A stretch of DNA of 64,000 nucleotides, taken from positions 1-64,000 of the forward strand of contig JAJDUI010000017.1 in assembly GCA_022826745.1 (NCBI GenBank), written 5' to 3'. Source of the DNA: Thermoanaerobaculia bacterium (GTDB lineage: Bacteria > Acidobacteriota > Thermoanaerobaculia > Multivoradales > Multivoraceae). The position numbers were made by a program, and so were the translations under genes. Under the pieces are notes generated by a model that saw only the letters and a program-made list of their open reading frames with translations, did no database searches and had not been told where the DNA came from. Shown in pieces: positions 33,751 through 42,312 of the stretch. Each line of letters begins with the position of its first letter. The stretch's first letter is position 1.

Positions 33751-34659
33751 ATGGGCAGAATCGGCATCACCTTCAACTACTGGGGCAACGAGTGGATGGA
33801 GGACATCGAGGAGTACGAACGCCGGATGGCCCGGGCCGCGGCGATCGGCTTCGACCTGATGTCCTTCTCCCAGGACGTGCTCTTCCTGTACACCGCGGAG
33901 CAGAAGCAGCGCTTTGTCGCCACGGCGGCAGAACACGAGATCAGGATCAACTACATGGCGGGGCTCGGCCCCAAGCAGGACATCAACTCCGACTCGGATG
34001 AGGACCGGCAGCGCGGCATCGCGCACCTTCGCGCCCTTGCCGAGACAGCGAGCGAGATGCAGGAGATGGCGGGCGGCGGCGCCGCCGACGTCGGCGGCGC
34101 GATCACCGGCGTCATGCGCCAGGGGCTCGACGGCCGCGACAAGGAGCGCTGCTGGGCCCACGCCGTCGGCGCCATGAAGGAGGCGATGAAGACCGCCGAG
34201 GACCTCGACGTCACCTTCCACCTCGAGGTCCTGAACCGCTTCGAGCACTTCCTGATCAACACCTGCGACGAGGCGCTGCGCTTCCTCGACGACGTCGGCA
34301 GCCCGAACCTGAAGATGATGCTCGACACGTACCACATGAACATCGAGGAGGACTCGCTGGGCGAGGCGATCGTCCGCGCCGGCGACCAGCTCGGCACCTT
34401 CCACATCGGCGAGAACAACCGCCGGCCGCCCGGCCGGGGGCACATTCCCTGGGACGAAGTCGTCGCGGCGCTGCACGAGATCGACTTCGACCGCGACACC
34501 GTGATGGAGCCGATCGTCCACATGGGCGGCGGCGTCGGCAACCTGCTCGGGGTGTGGCGCGACATGACCGCCGGCCGCGAGCTCGACGAGGCGGCCCGCG
34601 AGGGCCTCGAGTTCTACCGCGCCAAGCTAGCCGCGGCCGCGAACGGGGGCCGCGCATGA
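33751..34659 (+). CDS. ketose 3-epimerase-like sugar isomerase (AP endonuclease 2 fold)
   Basis: A 302-residue TIM-barrel protein starting MGRIGITFNYWGNEWMEDIE after AGGGAGA. It carries the metal and catalytic residues of D-tagatose/D-psicose 3-epimerases: Glu in TFHLEVLNRFEHFLINT, Asp and His in MLDTYHMNIEEDS, His in FHIGENNRRPPGRGHIPW and Glu in TVMEPIVHMGG. The enzyme would interconvert ketoses at C3. Its stop overlaps the aldolase start (ATGA), so the two are coupled. Confidence 0.87.
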   Translation: MGRIGITFNYWGNEWMEDIEEYERRMARAAAIGFDLMSFSQDVLFLYTAEQKQRFVATAAEHEIRINYMAGLGPKQDINSDSDEDRQRGIAHLRALAETASEMQEMAGGGAADVGGAITGVMRQGLDGRDKERCWAHAVGAMKEAMKTAEDLDVTFHLEVLNRFEHFLINTCDEALRFLDDVGSPNLKMMLDTYHMNIEEDSLGEAIVRAGDQLGTFHIGENNRRPPGRGHIPWDEVVAALHEIDFDRDTVMEPIVHMGGGVGNLLGVWRDMTAGRELDEAAREGLEFYRAKLAAAANGGRA

Positions 34660-35672
34660 CCGCCGAATCGACCCTGGCCGCGACCGCGCAGCGGATGGTC
34701 GCCCCCGGCAAGGGCATCTTCGCCGCCGACGTGCCGCTCAAGGGCCTGGTCCGCGGCTGGTGGGGCGAGTCGACCCACGCCAGCACCGAGGAGGACGCGG
34801 CCGACTTCCAGGAGATGATCTGCCGCACGCCCGGACTCGGCGAGCACCTGTCGAGCATCATCGTCTTCCCCGACGTCCTCGACCGCCGTGCCGCCGACGG
34901 CACGCCGCTCGTCGAACTCATCGCCGAGCGGGGCGTGCTGCTCGGCATCACGCCGACCACCGGCTGGCAGTTCCTCGGAGGCTCCGAGCACGAGTACGTC
35001 CCCCGCGGTCTCGACGGACTGGCGAAGCGGCTCGAAGCCTGGCGTGAGCGCGGCGTCGCCTTCGTCAAGTGGCGGGTGGCCGCGCGCGTCCGCCCCGGCC
35101 TTCCCACGGAGCGCGCGCTCGTCACGAACGCCCGCAGCGTCGCCGAGTGCGCGGCGCTGGCGCACCAGTTCGATCTCGTCCCGATCGTCGAGCCTGAGGT
35201 CGAGATGAAGGGCGATCACTCGATCGAACGCCAGTTCGAGGTCACCGAGCGCTTCCTGCACCGCACGTTCGAGGCGCTGTACGAGCACGGGGTCGCGCCC
35301 GAGGAGATCGTCCTGAAGACGAACATGGTCGTCTCTGGCAGCGACTGTCCCGAGCAGGCCGGCATCGACACCGTGGCGCGGGAGACGCTGCGCTGCCTGC
35401 GCCGGGTCGTGCCGCCCGCCCTGCCGGGGATCGGCTTCCTGTCCGGCGGCCAGTCGGACCTGGACGCGACGGCCCACCTCGACGCGATGAACCGGCTCGA
35501 CCCGCAGCCCTGGACGCTGAGCTTCTCGTTCGGCCGCGCGATCGGCCGCGCCCCGATCGAGGCCTGGGACGGCAAGACCGACGAATCGAGCGGGCAGACG
35601 GCGCTTCGCCACCGCGCCCGCATGAGCGGACTGGCCACTCTGGGCGAGTGGTCGGCGGAGCTGGAAGATTGA
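34656..35672 (+). CDS. class I aldolase, atypical substrate loop
   Basis: A 338-residue protein of the class I fructose-bisphosphate aldolase family. The catalytic core is kept: FVKWRVAAR (Lys138, Arg140), PIVEPEVEM (Glu179), the Schiff-base lysine in EEIVLKTNMVVSG (Lys221), GFLSGGQSDLDA and SFSFGRAIGRAP. The N-terminal ADESTGT loop is changed to AADVPLKG, and the VDKG lysine that contacts phosphate is replaced around ITPTTGWQF, so the substrate probably differs from fructose 1,6-bisphosphate. In an operon with an epimerase and a PfkB kinase, it likely cleaves a less common ketose phosphate. Confidence 0.85.
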   Translation: MTAESTLAATAQRMVAPGKGIFAADVPLKGLVRGWWGESTHASTEEDAADFQEMICRTPGLGEHLSSIIVFPDVLDRRAADGTPLVELIAERGVLLGITPTTGWQFLGGSEHEYVPRGLDGLAKRLEAWRERGVAFVKWRVAARVRPGLPTERALVTNARSVAECAALAHQFDLVPIVEPEVEMKGDHSIERQFEVTERFLHRTFEALYEHGVAPEEIVLKTNMVVSGSDCPEQAGIDTVARETLRCLRRVVPPALPGIGFLSGGQSDLDATAHLDAMNRLDPQPWTLSFSFGRAIGRAPIEAWDGKTDESSGQTALRHRARMSGLATLGEWSAELED

Positions 35673-35686
35673 AGGGAAACCAGAAG

Positions 35687-35708
35687 CCGGGGGTCAGAAG
35701 ACCCCCGG
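35687..35708. repeat. hairpin variant C of the repeat family
   Basis: CCGGGGGTC, loop AGAA, GACCCCCGG: a nine-base-pair perfect stem. The loop is the same as in families A and B but the stem differs. It lies between the aldolase and the cyclase, 15 bases after the aldolase stop, where it may reduce transcription or stabilise the upstream mRNA. No T-run follows. Confidence 0.8.
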
Positions 35709-35743
35709 TCACAAGGACGCCGCTCACGTAAACGGAGAGGACG

Positions 35744-36514
35744 ATGATTGACTTTGCAGGCCATCACGTCGTGGACCTCAGCCCGCGGATGGTCGGGCGC
35801 ATCACCCGGCTCGACGGCACCGTCGAGGAGGGGAACAAGGACATCTACGGCCTGCCATGGATCCTGGAAGAAGGCCGCGTGCCCTACGACGACACGCTCT
35901 ACACGCTGGTCGGCGGCAAGGAGGGCGACTCCTACTGGCCGCCCGGAAGGGTCAGCGCCCACTGCGGCGGTTCGCACATCGAGGGCGGCAAAGGCCACAT
36001 GGACCACTGGGAGGGCCTCCCCGACGACGTCCGCGGCCTGTGGGAGTTGCCCCTCGACACGTTCTTCGGCCCCGCTGCCATCTGCTTCTTCGACGAACTC
36101 GAACCGGTGGAGCAGAAGAACGACGAAGGGGAAGTCGTCAAGGTCGGCCAGCCGATCCTGCCCGAGCACCTGTCGCACGTCCGCAAAGGCGACATCGTCC
36201 TCCTCGGCAGCCCGTTCCGAGGCGCGGAGCAGCCAACCTTGCCGGCCGGGACGACCAGGTGGCTGGCCGACACCGGCATCAAGCTGCTGGCCGTAGGCGC
36301 CCCCGGCATCGCCTGGGAGTCGGACTTCCAGACGCCGCAACCTGACAACTCTCCCACCCACCGCAACATGCTCGGCAACAACATCCCGATCTGCTACCCG
36401 CTGGTGAACGTCGAGAAGCTGAAAAAGGACCGCGCCTTCTTCATCGCCATGCCGCTTAGCGTGGAGCGGCTGGAAGCCACCTGGGTCCGCGCGATCGCCG
36501 TCGAAGAGCTGTAG
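35744..36514 (+). CDS. cyclase-family metal hydrolase 1 (cytoplasmic)
   Basis: A 256-residue protein of the cyclase / kynurenine formamidase-like family. The metal motif HxGxHxD appears as SAHCGGSHIEGGKGHMDH near residue 74, with an Ile-Glu in place of the usual Val-Asp. AFFIAMPLSVERLEATWVRA is the family's final strand. It lacks a signal peptide. GGAGAGGA precedes the ATG. It follows the sugar operon with a 71-bp gap holding a strong hairpin, so co-transcription is likely partial. Substrates of the family are amides or lactones, here unknown. Confidence 0.82.
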   Translation: MIDFAGHHVVDLSPRMVGRITRLDGTVEEGNKDIYGLPWILEEGRVPYDDTLYTLVGGKEGDSYWPPGRVSAHCGGSHIEGGKGHMDHWEGLPDDVRGLWELPLDTFFGPAAICFFDELEPVEQKNDEGEVVKVGQPILPEHLSHVRKGDIVLLGSPFRGAEQPTLPAGTTRWLADTGIKLLAVGAPGIAWESDFQTPQPDNSPTHRNMLGNNIPICYPLVNVEKLKKDRAFFIAMPLSVERLEATWVRAIAVEEL

Positions 36515-36590
36515 CCGGTGCGCCGCCGGTGCGCCGCCGGTGCGCCGGCCTTCTGGCCGGCATCCGGGCGCGGCCGCGAAGCGGCCTGCG
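36514..36590. repeat. palindromic repeat B with tandem leader
   Basis: CCGGTGCGCCG occurs three times in a row before the B hairpin CCGGCCTTCTGGCCGG and CATCCGG, followed by the GCGGCCGCGAAGCGGC palindrome. This is the only copy where the GGTGCGC leader is clearly multiplied. It separates convergent genes. Confidence 0.88.
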
Positions 36591-36592
36591 CT

Positions 36593-37342
36593 CTACACGT
36601 ACCCCTCCCGAGCAAACCGCGTCCAAGGCTCCCGCTCCCCGATCCCGTATCCACTCAGCAACGCCTTCCTCAGCCACTCCCGCAACTCGGGAAACCCGTC
36701 GAGCGGCCGGATGCCGTCAAGCGCCTCCAGCCACGGACCGGGGTCGTACTCCACCTGGCAGTGCCGAAACACACCGTCCTCGATCACCCCGTAGCAGGCA
36801 ACCCGCCGGCCACAGCGCGGCTGACCGACGCTGCCGGGGTTGACGAACTCCCGGCCGTCGATCGCACGCCGGAACTGGATGTGCGAGTGGCCGAAGAGCA
36901 CCACGGGGCAATCGGTGCCCCCGGCCAGAGCGGCCAGGCGATCGTCGGCCGTATCGGGCAACGCCTGCCGGGGCTCGTCCGGCAGCACGCCGTGCTGCAG
37001 GAACACGCGCTGGCCGCCGACCTCGTACTCGCCTTCCGGCTGCAGGCCGCGGAGCAACTCCCAACCCGCCGGCTCCAGGGTCTCGAGGATCCAGTTCGTG
37101 TAGGCCCTCCACGGAGCCGGCCAGCCCTCGAACCGCTCGGGCTCGAACATCTCCACGTCGTGGTTGCCCTCGATCAGGACCCCGTCGAGGTCCGCGAGCA
37201 GAGCCATCGTCTCGTTCGGCTGCGGCCCCGACAGCACCGTGTCGCCGAGGAAGACCGTCGCGTCGACGTCGCGTTCCGTCTCAAGCACCGCGGAGAGCGC
37301 CTCGGCGTTCCCGTGCACGTCCGCGATGACAAGTATCTTCAT
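36593..37342 (-). CDS. calcineurin-like metallophosphoesterase
   Basis: A 249-residue phosphoesterase starting MKILVIADVHGNAEALSAVL. All metal motifs of the YfcE/MJ0936-like class are present: DVHGN, GDTVLSG, EGNHD near residue 70, and GHSHIQFR with NPGSVGQPR. Proteins of this class hydrolyse phosphodiesters or nucleotides. The gene stands alone between repeats; no partner gene is evident. Confidence 0.88.
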   Translation of the reverse strand: MKILVIADVHGNAEALSAVLETERDVDATVFLGDTVLSGPQPNETMALLADLDGVLIEGNHDVEMFEPERFEGWPAPWRAYTNWILETLEPAGWELLRGLQPEGEYEVGGQRVFLQHGVLPDEPRQALPDTADDRLAALAGGTDCPVVLFGHSHIQFRRAIDGREFVNPGSVGQPRCGRRVACYGVIEDGVFRHCQVEYDPGPWLEALDGIRPLDGFPELREWLRKALLSGYGIGEREPWTRFAREGYV

Positions 37343-37384
37343 GTGAGGCTCGGCAGTTCCTCGCATGAAACTCGCCGCCAAAAC

Positions 37385-37459
37385 GGGGCCGGCCTTGCGG
37401 CCGGCACGTATTCCTGGCCGCCTGCGGCGGCAGCGGGTCAGAAGACCCGCGCACCCAGC
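37385..37459 (-). repeat. palindromic repeat A, last copy in the window
   Basis: GGGGCCGGCCTTGCGGCCGGC, TGGCCGCCTGCGGCGGCAG and GCGGGTC-AGAA-GACCCGC followed by GCACCCAGC. No further member of any variant was seen from here to 64000. Confidence 0.9.
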
Positions 37460-37533
37460 GGACGGCGAGTTCCATTCAAGGCCCGGCCGGTACGATACTC
37501 GCCACCAACCTCAATGGACGGCGAGGTGACCGG

Positions 37534-38319
37534 ATGAACACGCCAAGGTGGCAAAGACGCACGCTCCTCTTCGGCCTGCTCGCGGCCGCGGCTCGCAAGC
37601 TCAACGCGTTGCCGCAACGACGGCAGGAGGGGGAGTCAAGGTTCACCACCGGCCTGAAGCGCCGGTTCATCGAGACCGACAACTCCGGCTTCGATCCGGT
37701 CAGCCACAGCTTCGAGGACTCCGGACAATGCGTCGTCTCGGCGGGGGCCATCGAGGGACCGTTCTATGTCGACGACCCGGTCCTGATGCGGAGCGACATC
37801 CGCGAGGATCGCGAGGGACTCCCGCTCGAGATCGTCCTCCGCATCGTCGAGGCCGACGGCTGCACGCCGATCGCCGGGGCCGCCGTCGACCTCTGGCACT
37901 GCGACGCACTGGGCTTCTACAGCCACTACACCGCCTACGATCCCAACGTCTGGCCCAGCGGCCGCGCCAGTGCCTCGGACAACGAGACCTTCCTCCGCGG
38001 CCGCCAGGTCTCGGACGAAGCCGGCATGGTCCGCTTCCAGACGATCTATCCCGGCTGGTACACCCCCCGGGTCCAGCACATCCACGCCCGGATCGTCCTG
38101 GAGCAGAAGGTCGCCGCCACCGTACAGCTCTACTTCCCCGAGAAGCTGAACCGGACGGTCGCCCTGCGCAAGCCCTACAACCAGCGCCCGCCGTCGCCCT
38201 ACAACAACCTGAACGACTTCGTCATCAGCCAGTCAAAGGGCGGCGACGGAAGCTGGCTCAAGATGACGGAGACGGACGGCGGCTACCGCGGTTCACTGAC
38301 CGTCGGCGTCAAGGTCTGA
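37534..38319 (+). CDS. exported intradiol ring-cleavage dioxygenase-like protein
   Basis: A 261-residue protein with an Arg-Arg-containing N-terminus (RWQRRTLLFGLLAAAA) suggestive of Tat export. Intradiol dioxygenase marks are AGAIEGPFYVDDPV, VDLWHCDALGFYSHY with the first iron Tyr, and YPGWYTPRVQHIHARIVLE with the second Tyr and the two His ligands. The fold would cleave catechol-like rings with non-heme Fe(III). Its 3' end overlaps by 11 bases that of the convergent formylglycine-generating enzyme gene. Confidence 0.87.
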   Translation: MNTPRWQRRTLLFGLLAAAARKLNALPQRRQEGESRFTTGLKRRFIETDNSGFDPVSHSFEDSGQCVVSAGAIEGPFYVDDPVLMRSDIREDREGLPLEIVLRIVEADGCTPIAGAAVDLWHCDALGFYSHYTAYDPNVWPSGRASASDNETFLRGRQVSDEAGMVRFQTIYPGWYTPRVQHIHARIVLEQKVAATVQLYFPEKLNRTVALRKPYNQRPPSPYNNLNDFVISQSKGGDGSWLKMTETDGGYRGSLTVGVKV

Positions 38320-39256
38320 GGGCGACGTCGGCGGCGCAGCGAAAGCCCATGTGTCCCGCCGCGCTGTCGGGCGTGTTGTGGGTGCGGGCGGACAGCCGAT
38401 AGCGACTGCAGTAGGAGACGTGGCAGAGGTGCGACCCGCCGCGGGTGACGCGCGCCGTGCCGGTGGCGGGACCCCGCGGATTGCGGGCGCCCGGCGCAGC
38501 GGGACGGGGGCTCCACCAGTCGGCGCACCAGTCCCAGACGTTGCCGCAGACGTTGTAGAGGCCGAAGCCGTTGGGCTCGAAGGCATCGACCGGGCACGTG
38601 CCGCGCCAGCCGTCGAGCCCTAGATCGCGATCGGGAAAGCTGCCCTGCCAGACGTTGCAGCGATGCTCGCCATCCGGCTCGAGCTCGTCGCCCCAGGGCT
38701 GCGCGGTCTGCTCCACCCCTCCGCGGGCCGCGAACTCCCACTCCGCCTCGGTCGGGAGCCGGCATCCCGCCCACGCGCAGTAGGCCACGGCGTCGTTGTG
38801 CGACACCTGGACGACGGGATGGTCCCCGCGCCGGGCGATCGACGATCCCGGTCCCTCGGGATGACGCCAGTCGGCGCCGCTGATCTTGCACCACCAGCGG
38901 GCGCCCGGCAGCCGGTCCTCGATTGCCGTGCGCCGGAGACTGCGCGACAGGCGACCCTCGAAGACGAAGGACCAGCCCAGGCGCTCGCTGTCGGTCTGGT
39001 AGCCGGTGGCGTCGACGAAGGCGGCGAAGTCGGCGTTGGAGACGGCGCAGGCGTCGATGCGGAATGGGTCGACGAAGATCTCGCGCACCGGCGTCTCGCC
39101 GTCGCCCGGTATGGCGTCGGCCGAGTCGGTGCCCATGAGGAATCGGCCGCCGTCGAGACGCACCATGTCGCGGCCGTTGGGTCCCGGTCCCGAGGCCGGC
39201 GCCGGCGCCGCCCCGGCCGGCCGGCCGGAATCACGCGAGGGGGCGCAGCAGGTCAT
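38309..39256 (-). CDS. formylglycine-generating sulfatase-activating enzyme
   Basis: A 315-residue FGE/SUMF1-family protein. It begins with MVRLDGGRFLMGTDSAD near residue 31, has RLPTEAEWEFAARGG near 165 and NVWDWCADWW near 235, and ends with GGSHLCHVSYCSRYRL, whose two cysteines (C-x4-C) are those required in true FGEs, unlike the many catalytically dead relatives. It converts the Cys of CxPxR sulfatase motifs to formylglycine. Three sulfatases with that motif lie within 6 kb, so it is very likely their maturase. No signal peptide is seen, consistent with action before export. Confidence 0.93.
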   Translation of the reverse strand: MTCCAPSRDSGRPAGAAPAPASGPGPNGRDMVRLDGGRFLMGTDSADAIPGDGETPVREIFVDPFRIDACAVSNADFAAFVDATGYQTDSERLGWSFVFEGRLSRSLRRTAIEDRLPGARWWCKISGADWRHPEGPGSSIARRGDHPVVQVSHNDAVAYCAWAGCRLPTEAEWEFAARGGVEQTAQPWGDELEPDGEHRCNVWQGSFPDRDLGLDGWRGTCPVDAFEPNGFGLYNVCGNVWDWCADWWSPRPAAPGARNPRGPATGTARVTRGGSHLCHVSYCSRYRLSARTHNTPDSAAGHMGFRCAADVALRP

Positions 39257-39281
39257 GGAGCCCGCATGATACGGAGCTTCT

Positions 39282-40721
39282 TCAACCAGCGTAGAGGCGC
39301 TCGGCGACGGCGGTCAGCTCCCTGACGATGCCGGAGTTGCCGGTGTCGTCGATCACGTTGTTGAACTCTCCCGGATCGGCCTCGAGGTCGAACAGCTCCG
39401 AGCGCGCCCAGCTCAGGTAGTTGAGCTTCCACTTGCCGGTGCGCACCATCAGGATGGGCGGCTTGCCGACGTAGCGGTCGTCCACCGTGAAGCTGCGGTG
39501 GCAGAAGTAGTACTCCGAGTAGACGTGTTCGCGCGGCGTGTACGCGCCGCCCTGGACCAGGGGCGCGAAGCTCCGGCCATCGATCCCTGAGGAGGGGCTC
39601 CCCAGCCCGCACAGCTCGGTCAGGGTCGGCAGCAGATCAGTGTGCTCGATGAGCTGCGTGCGGCCGGTCCCGGCTTCCATCCGGTCCGGCATGCGAACGA
39701 TCAGCGGCACGCTGACGCTCTGTTCGTACATGTTGTGCTTGGTCCACGTGCGGTGCGCGCCGGCCATCTCGCCGTGGTCCGAGGTGTAGACGACCACCGT
39801 GTTCTTGTCGAGCCCCAGCTCGCGCAACGTGTCGAACACCCGCCCGACGTTGGCGTCCGTCTGGGAGATGTTGCCGTAGTAGCCGCGGATCGCTTCGCGC
39901 AGAGAGTCGTCCTCCTGGTCGTACCAGCCGCGCTGCCTGGAGCGAATCAGGTGCCCCTCGAAGCCGTCCTCCAGCTCCCGGTCCGAACGCTCGGGCAGAC
40001 TGAGAGTGATTCCGTCGTACATGTCCCAGTACTGCTTCGCCGGCACCAGCGGCGTATGCGGCATGTAGAACGACGTCCACAGGCAGAACGGCCGGTCCTT
40101 GTTCTCGCGCAGGAAGGCGACCGACTCCTCGGCGAAGAAGGTGTCGGGGAAGTACCGTTCCGGCAGGGTCGAGGCGGAACCGCTCAGCCCCGTCGCGTAC
40201 CCGCCGTCCGCGGGGTAGTTCACGTACTGATCGTCTCGAAACGCCTGCTGCTCGGCCTGGGTGAGCCGTCTGTCGTGATCGGGGCGATGGAGCCTGTGGT
40301 CGAAGCCGTGCCGCCGCGTCTCGTCGACGAAGTGCATCTTGCCGATCGCGCCGGTGACGTAGCCGTGATCCTTGAAGTAGTGGGCGACCGTGCGCGCCTC
40401 GTTGGGCAGCGGGTCCCGCAGGATCTTCGCCCCGTGCCTGCAGGGGTGGAGGCCGGTGACGATCGACCCGCGGGAGGGGACGCAGACGGGCGCGTTGCAG
40501 TAGGCGCGGTCGAAGCGGACGCCGTCCGAGGCGATCTCGTCGATGTGGGGGGTCTGCGCTTCGCCACTGCCATAGCAGCCGGTCGCGGCGGTCTGGTGCT
40601 GATCCGAGCAAAGGAAGAGCAGGTTCGCCCGGTTCGTTTTCGCGAAGCTGAACGCGGCCCCCAGGGTGGACCCGACCGACGCGGCGGCGACGCTCTTGAC
40701 TGCTTGTCGGCGTGTGATCAT
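39282..40721 (-). CDS. type I sulfatase 1, Tat-type leader
   Basis: A 479-residue arylsulfatase-family enzyme starting MITRRQAVKSVAAASVGSTL, a twin-Arg leader. The activation motif is C80-V-P-S-R84. Metal residues are in LCSDQHQTAAT (Asp40, Gln41) and YTSDHGEMAGAHRTW. The substrate type cannot be told. The gene points away from sulfatase 2 with 58 bp between starts, and its stop lies 25 bp before the FGE start, so the two could form one transcript, sulfatase then maturase. Confidence 0.93.
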   Translation of the reverse strand: MITRRQAVKSVAAASVGSTLGAAFSFAKTNRANLLFLCSDQHQTAATGCYGSGEAQTPHIDEIASDGVRFDRAYCNAPVCVPSRGSIVTGLHPCRHGAKILRDPLPNEARTVAHYFKDHGYVTGAIGKMHFVDETRRHGFDHRLHRPDHDRRLTQAEQQAFRDDQYVNYPADGGYATGLSGSASTLPERYFPDTFFAEESVAFLRENKDRPFCLWTSFYMPHTPLVPAKQYWDMYDGITLSLPERSDRELEDGFEGHLIRSRQRGWYDQEDDSLREAIRGYYGNISQTDANVGRVFDTLRELGLDKNTVVVYTSDHGEMAGAHRTWTKHNMYEQSVSVPLIVRMPDRMEAGTGRTQLIEHTDLLPTLTELCGLGSPSSGIDGRSFAPLVQGGAYTPREHVYSEYYFCHRSFTVDDRYVGKPPILMVRTGKWKLNYLSWARSELFDLEADPGEFNNVIDDTGNSGIVRELTAVAERLYAG

Positions 40722-40779
40722 GATGGCCGGGATTCTAACGCAGGTGGAAAAATCTGACGCCGTAGGCGACAATCAGGCC

Positions 40780-42276
40780 ATGACAACGCACCGAGCTGGC
40801 ACCGCCGCCCTCGTCCTCGCCCTGGGAGCGCTGGCAGCGCTTCCCCTGCGCGTTCCTCTGCACGGGGCCGAACCGCCGAACATCCTCTGGATCATCGTCG
40901 ACGACATGTCGGCCAATCTCTCCGCCTACGGAGAGACGGTGATCGAGACGCCGCATCTCGATCGCCTGGTGAGCCGCGGAGTGCGCTTCACGAATGCGTA
41001 CGTCACGGCGCCGGTCTGCTCGCCCAACCGCTCGGCGTTCATCACCGGGATGTACCAGACGTCCATCGGCGCTCATCACCACAACAGCAGCCAGGGGGAG
41101 TTGAAGATCCACCTGCCTCCCGGCATCCGGCCGATCCCCGAGCTGTTCCAGGAAGCCGGCTACTACACCGCGATCACCGGCTGGCCCAACACGGACCGAG
41201 CCACCATCGGGAAGACGCACTACAACTTCGAGTGGGACGAAGCCATGTACGACGGCCCCGACTGGAGTCAGCGTCGACCCGGCCAGCCCTTCTTCGCCCA
41301 GGTCCACCTCCCCGGCGGAAAGCACCGCGGCCGATCACTCGAGTCCTTCCGGCGGATCAGCGATCGCGTCGAGAAGCTGTTGGGGAGCAGGACGGACCCC
41401 TCCGACGTGAAGCTGCCGCCCTACTATCCCAACGATCCGGTCCTGCTCGCGGACTGGGCGGCCTACCTCGACTCGGTTCGGCTCACCGACAGCTTCGTCG
41501 GCGACGTCATCGAACGGCTCGAGGACGAGGGCGACCTCGAGGACACGGTCGTTCTCTTCATGACCGACCACGGGATCAGCCATGCCAGGGGGAAGCAGTT
41601 CCTCTACGACGAAGGCATGCACGTGCCCCTGGTCATCGCCGGACCGAAGATCGAGCCGGGGCAAGTGCGCGAAGACCTCGTGGAGCACATCGACATCGCT
41701 GCCCTTTCGCTCGCACTCGCCGGCATCGAGATTCCCGGCCACATGCACTCCCGCGACATCCTCGCCGGGGACTACGAGGAGCGGACGGCGGTCTTCGCCG
41801 CTCGCGACCGCTGCGACGAGACGGTCGACTACATCCGGGCGCTACGGACGGCGCGCTTCAAGTACATCCGCAACTTCCTGCCCGACCGCCCCCACCTGCA
41901 ACCCAACCTCTACAAGGACGGAAAGAGCATTGTCATCGCGCTGCGGGAGGCTCATGCTGCCGGAACGTTGAACGAGACGCAGCAGCTTCTCTTCACCCCC
42001 ACTCGGCCCGCGGAGGAGCTCTACGACCTGTCGGAGGACCCGTTCGAAGTCCGGAACCTGGCCGGCGATCCGAAGCACCAGGCGCAACTGAAGAAACTCA
42101 GAAAGCGCATGGACGATTGGATCGAGCGCACGAACGACCACGGCGCGGAGTCAGCAGCCATGTACGACAGCGAAATGGCCGCGTACTCAGCGCGCGTCAG
42201 CGCGAACCCCGAATCCGCGGCCATCCTGAGCCGCAACATCGCCCTGATGAAGCGCTGGGCGGCCGAGGGCAAGTAG
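40780..42276 (+). CDS. type I sulfatase 2
   Basis: A 498-residue sulfatase with a signal peptide (GTAALVLALGALAALPLRVP). Its activation motif C80-S-P-N-R84 lacks the Ser of the classical CxPSR but keeps the essential Cys, Pro and Arg. NILWIIVDDMSANLSAYGET carries metal Asp residues; FMTDHGISHARGKQFLYDEG has the second metal set. It belongs to a choline/heparan-like sulfatase branch by its AYLDSVRLTDSFVGDVIERL block, though substrate is unknown. Divergent from sulfatase 1. Confidence 0.92.
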   Translation: MTTHRAGTAALVLALGALAALPLRVPLHGAEPPNILWIIVDDMSANLSAYGETVIETPHLDRLVSRGVRFTNAYVTAPVCSPNRSAFITGMYQTSIGAHHHNSSQGELKIHLPPGIRPIPELFQEAGYYTAITGWPNTDRATIGKTHYNFEWDEAMYDGPDWSQRRPGQPFFAQVHLPGGKHRGRSLESFRRISDRVEKLLGSRTDPSDVKLPPYYPNDPVLLADWAAYLDSVRLTDSFVGDVIERLEDEGDLEDTVVLFMTDHGISHARGKQFLYDEGMHVPLVIAGPKIEPGQVREDLVEHIDIAALSLALAGIEIPGHMHSRDILAGDYEERTAVFAARDRCDETVDYIRALRTARFKYIRNFLPDRPHLQPNLYKDGKSIVIALREAHAAGTLNETQQLLFTPTRPAEELYDLSEDPFEVRNLAGDPKHQAQLKKLRKRMDDWIERTNDHGAESAAMYDSEMAAYSARVSANPESAAILSRNIALMKRWAAEGK

Positions 42277-42312
42277 CCCGTTTCCGCCCTTCCGCGAGCC
42301 GCTCAGTGGCGC

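Noticed and set aside
161..37459. A CRISPR array made of the recurring repeats
   Set aside because: Copies are scattered over 37 kb, occur in both orientations, and are not separated by regular spacers. No cas genes were seen.
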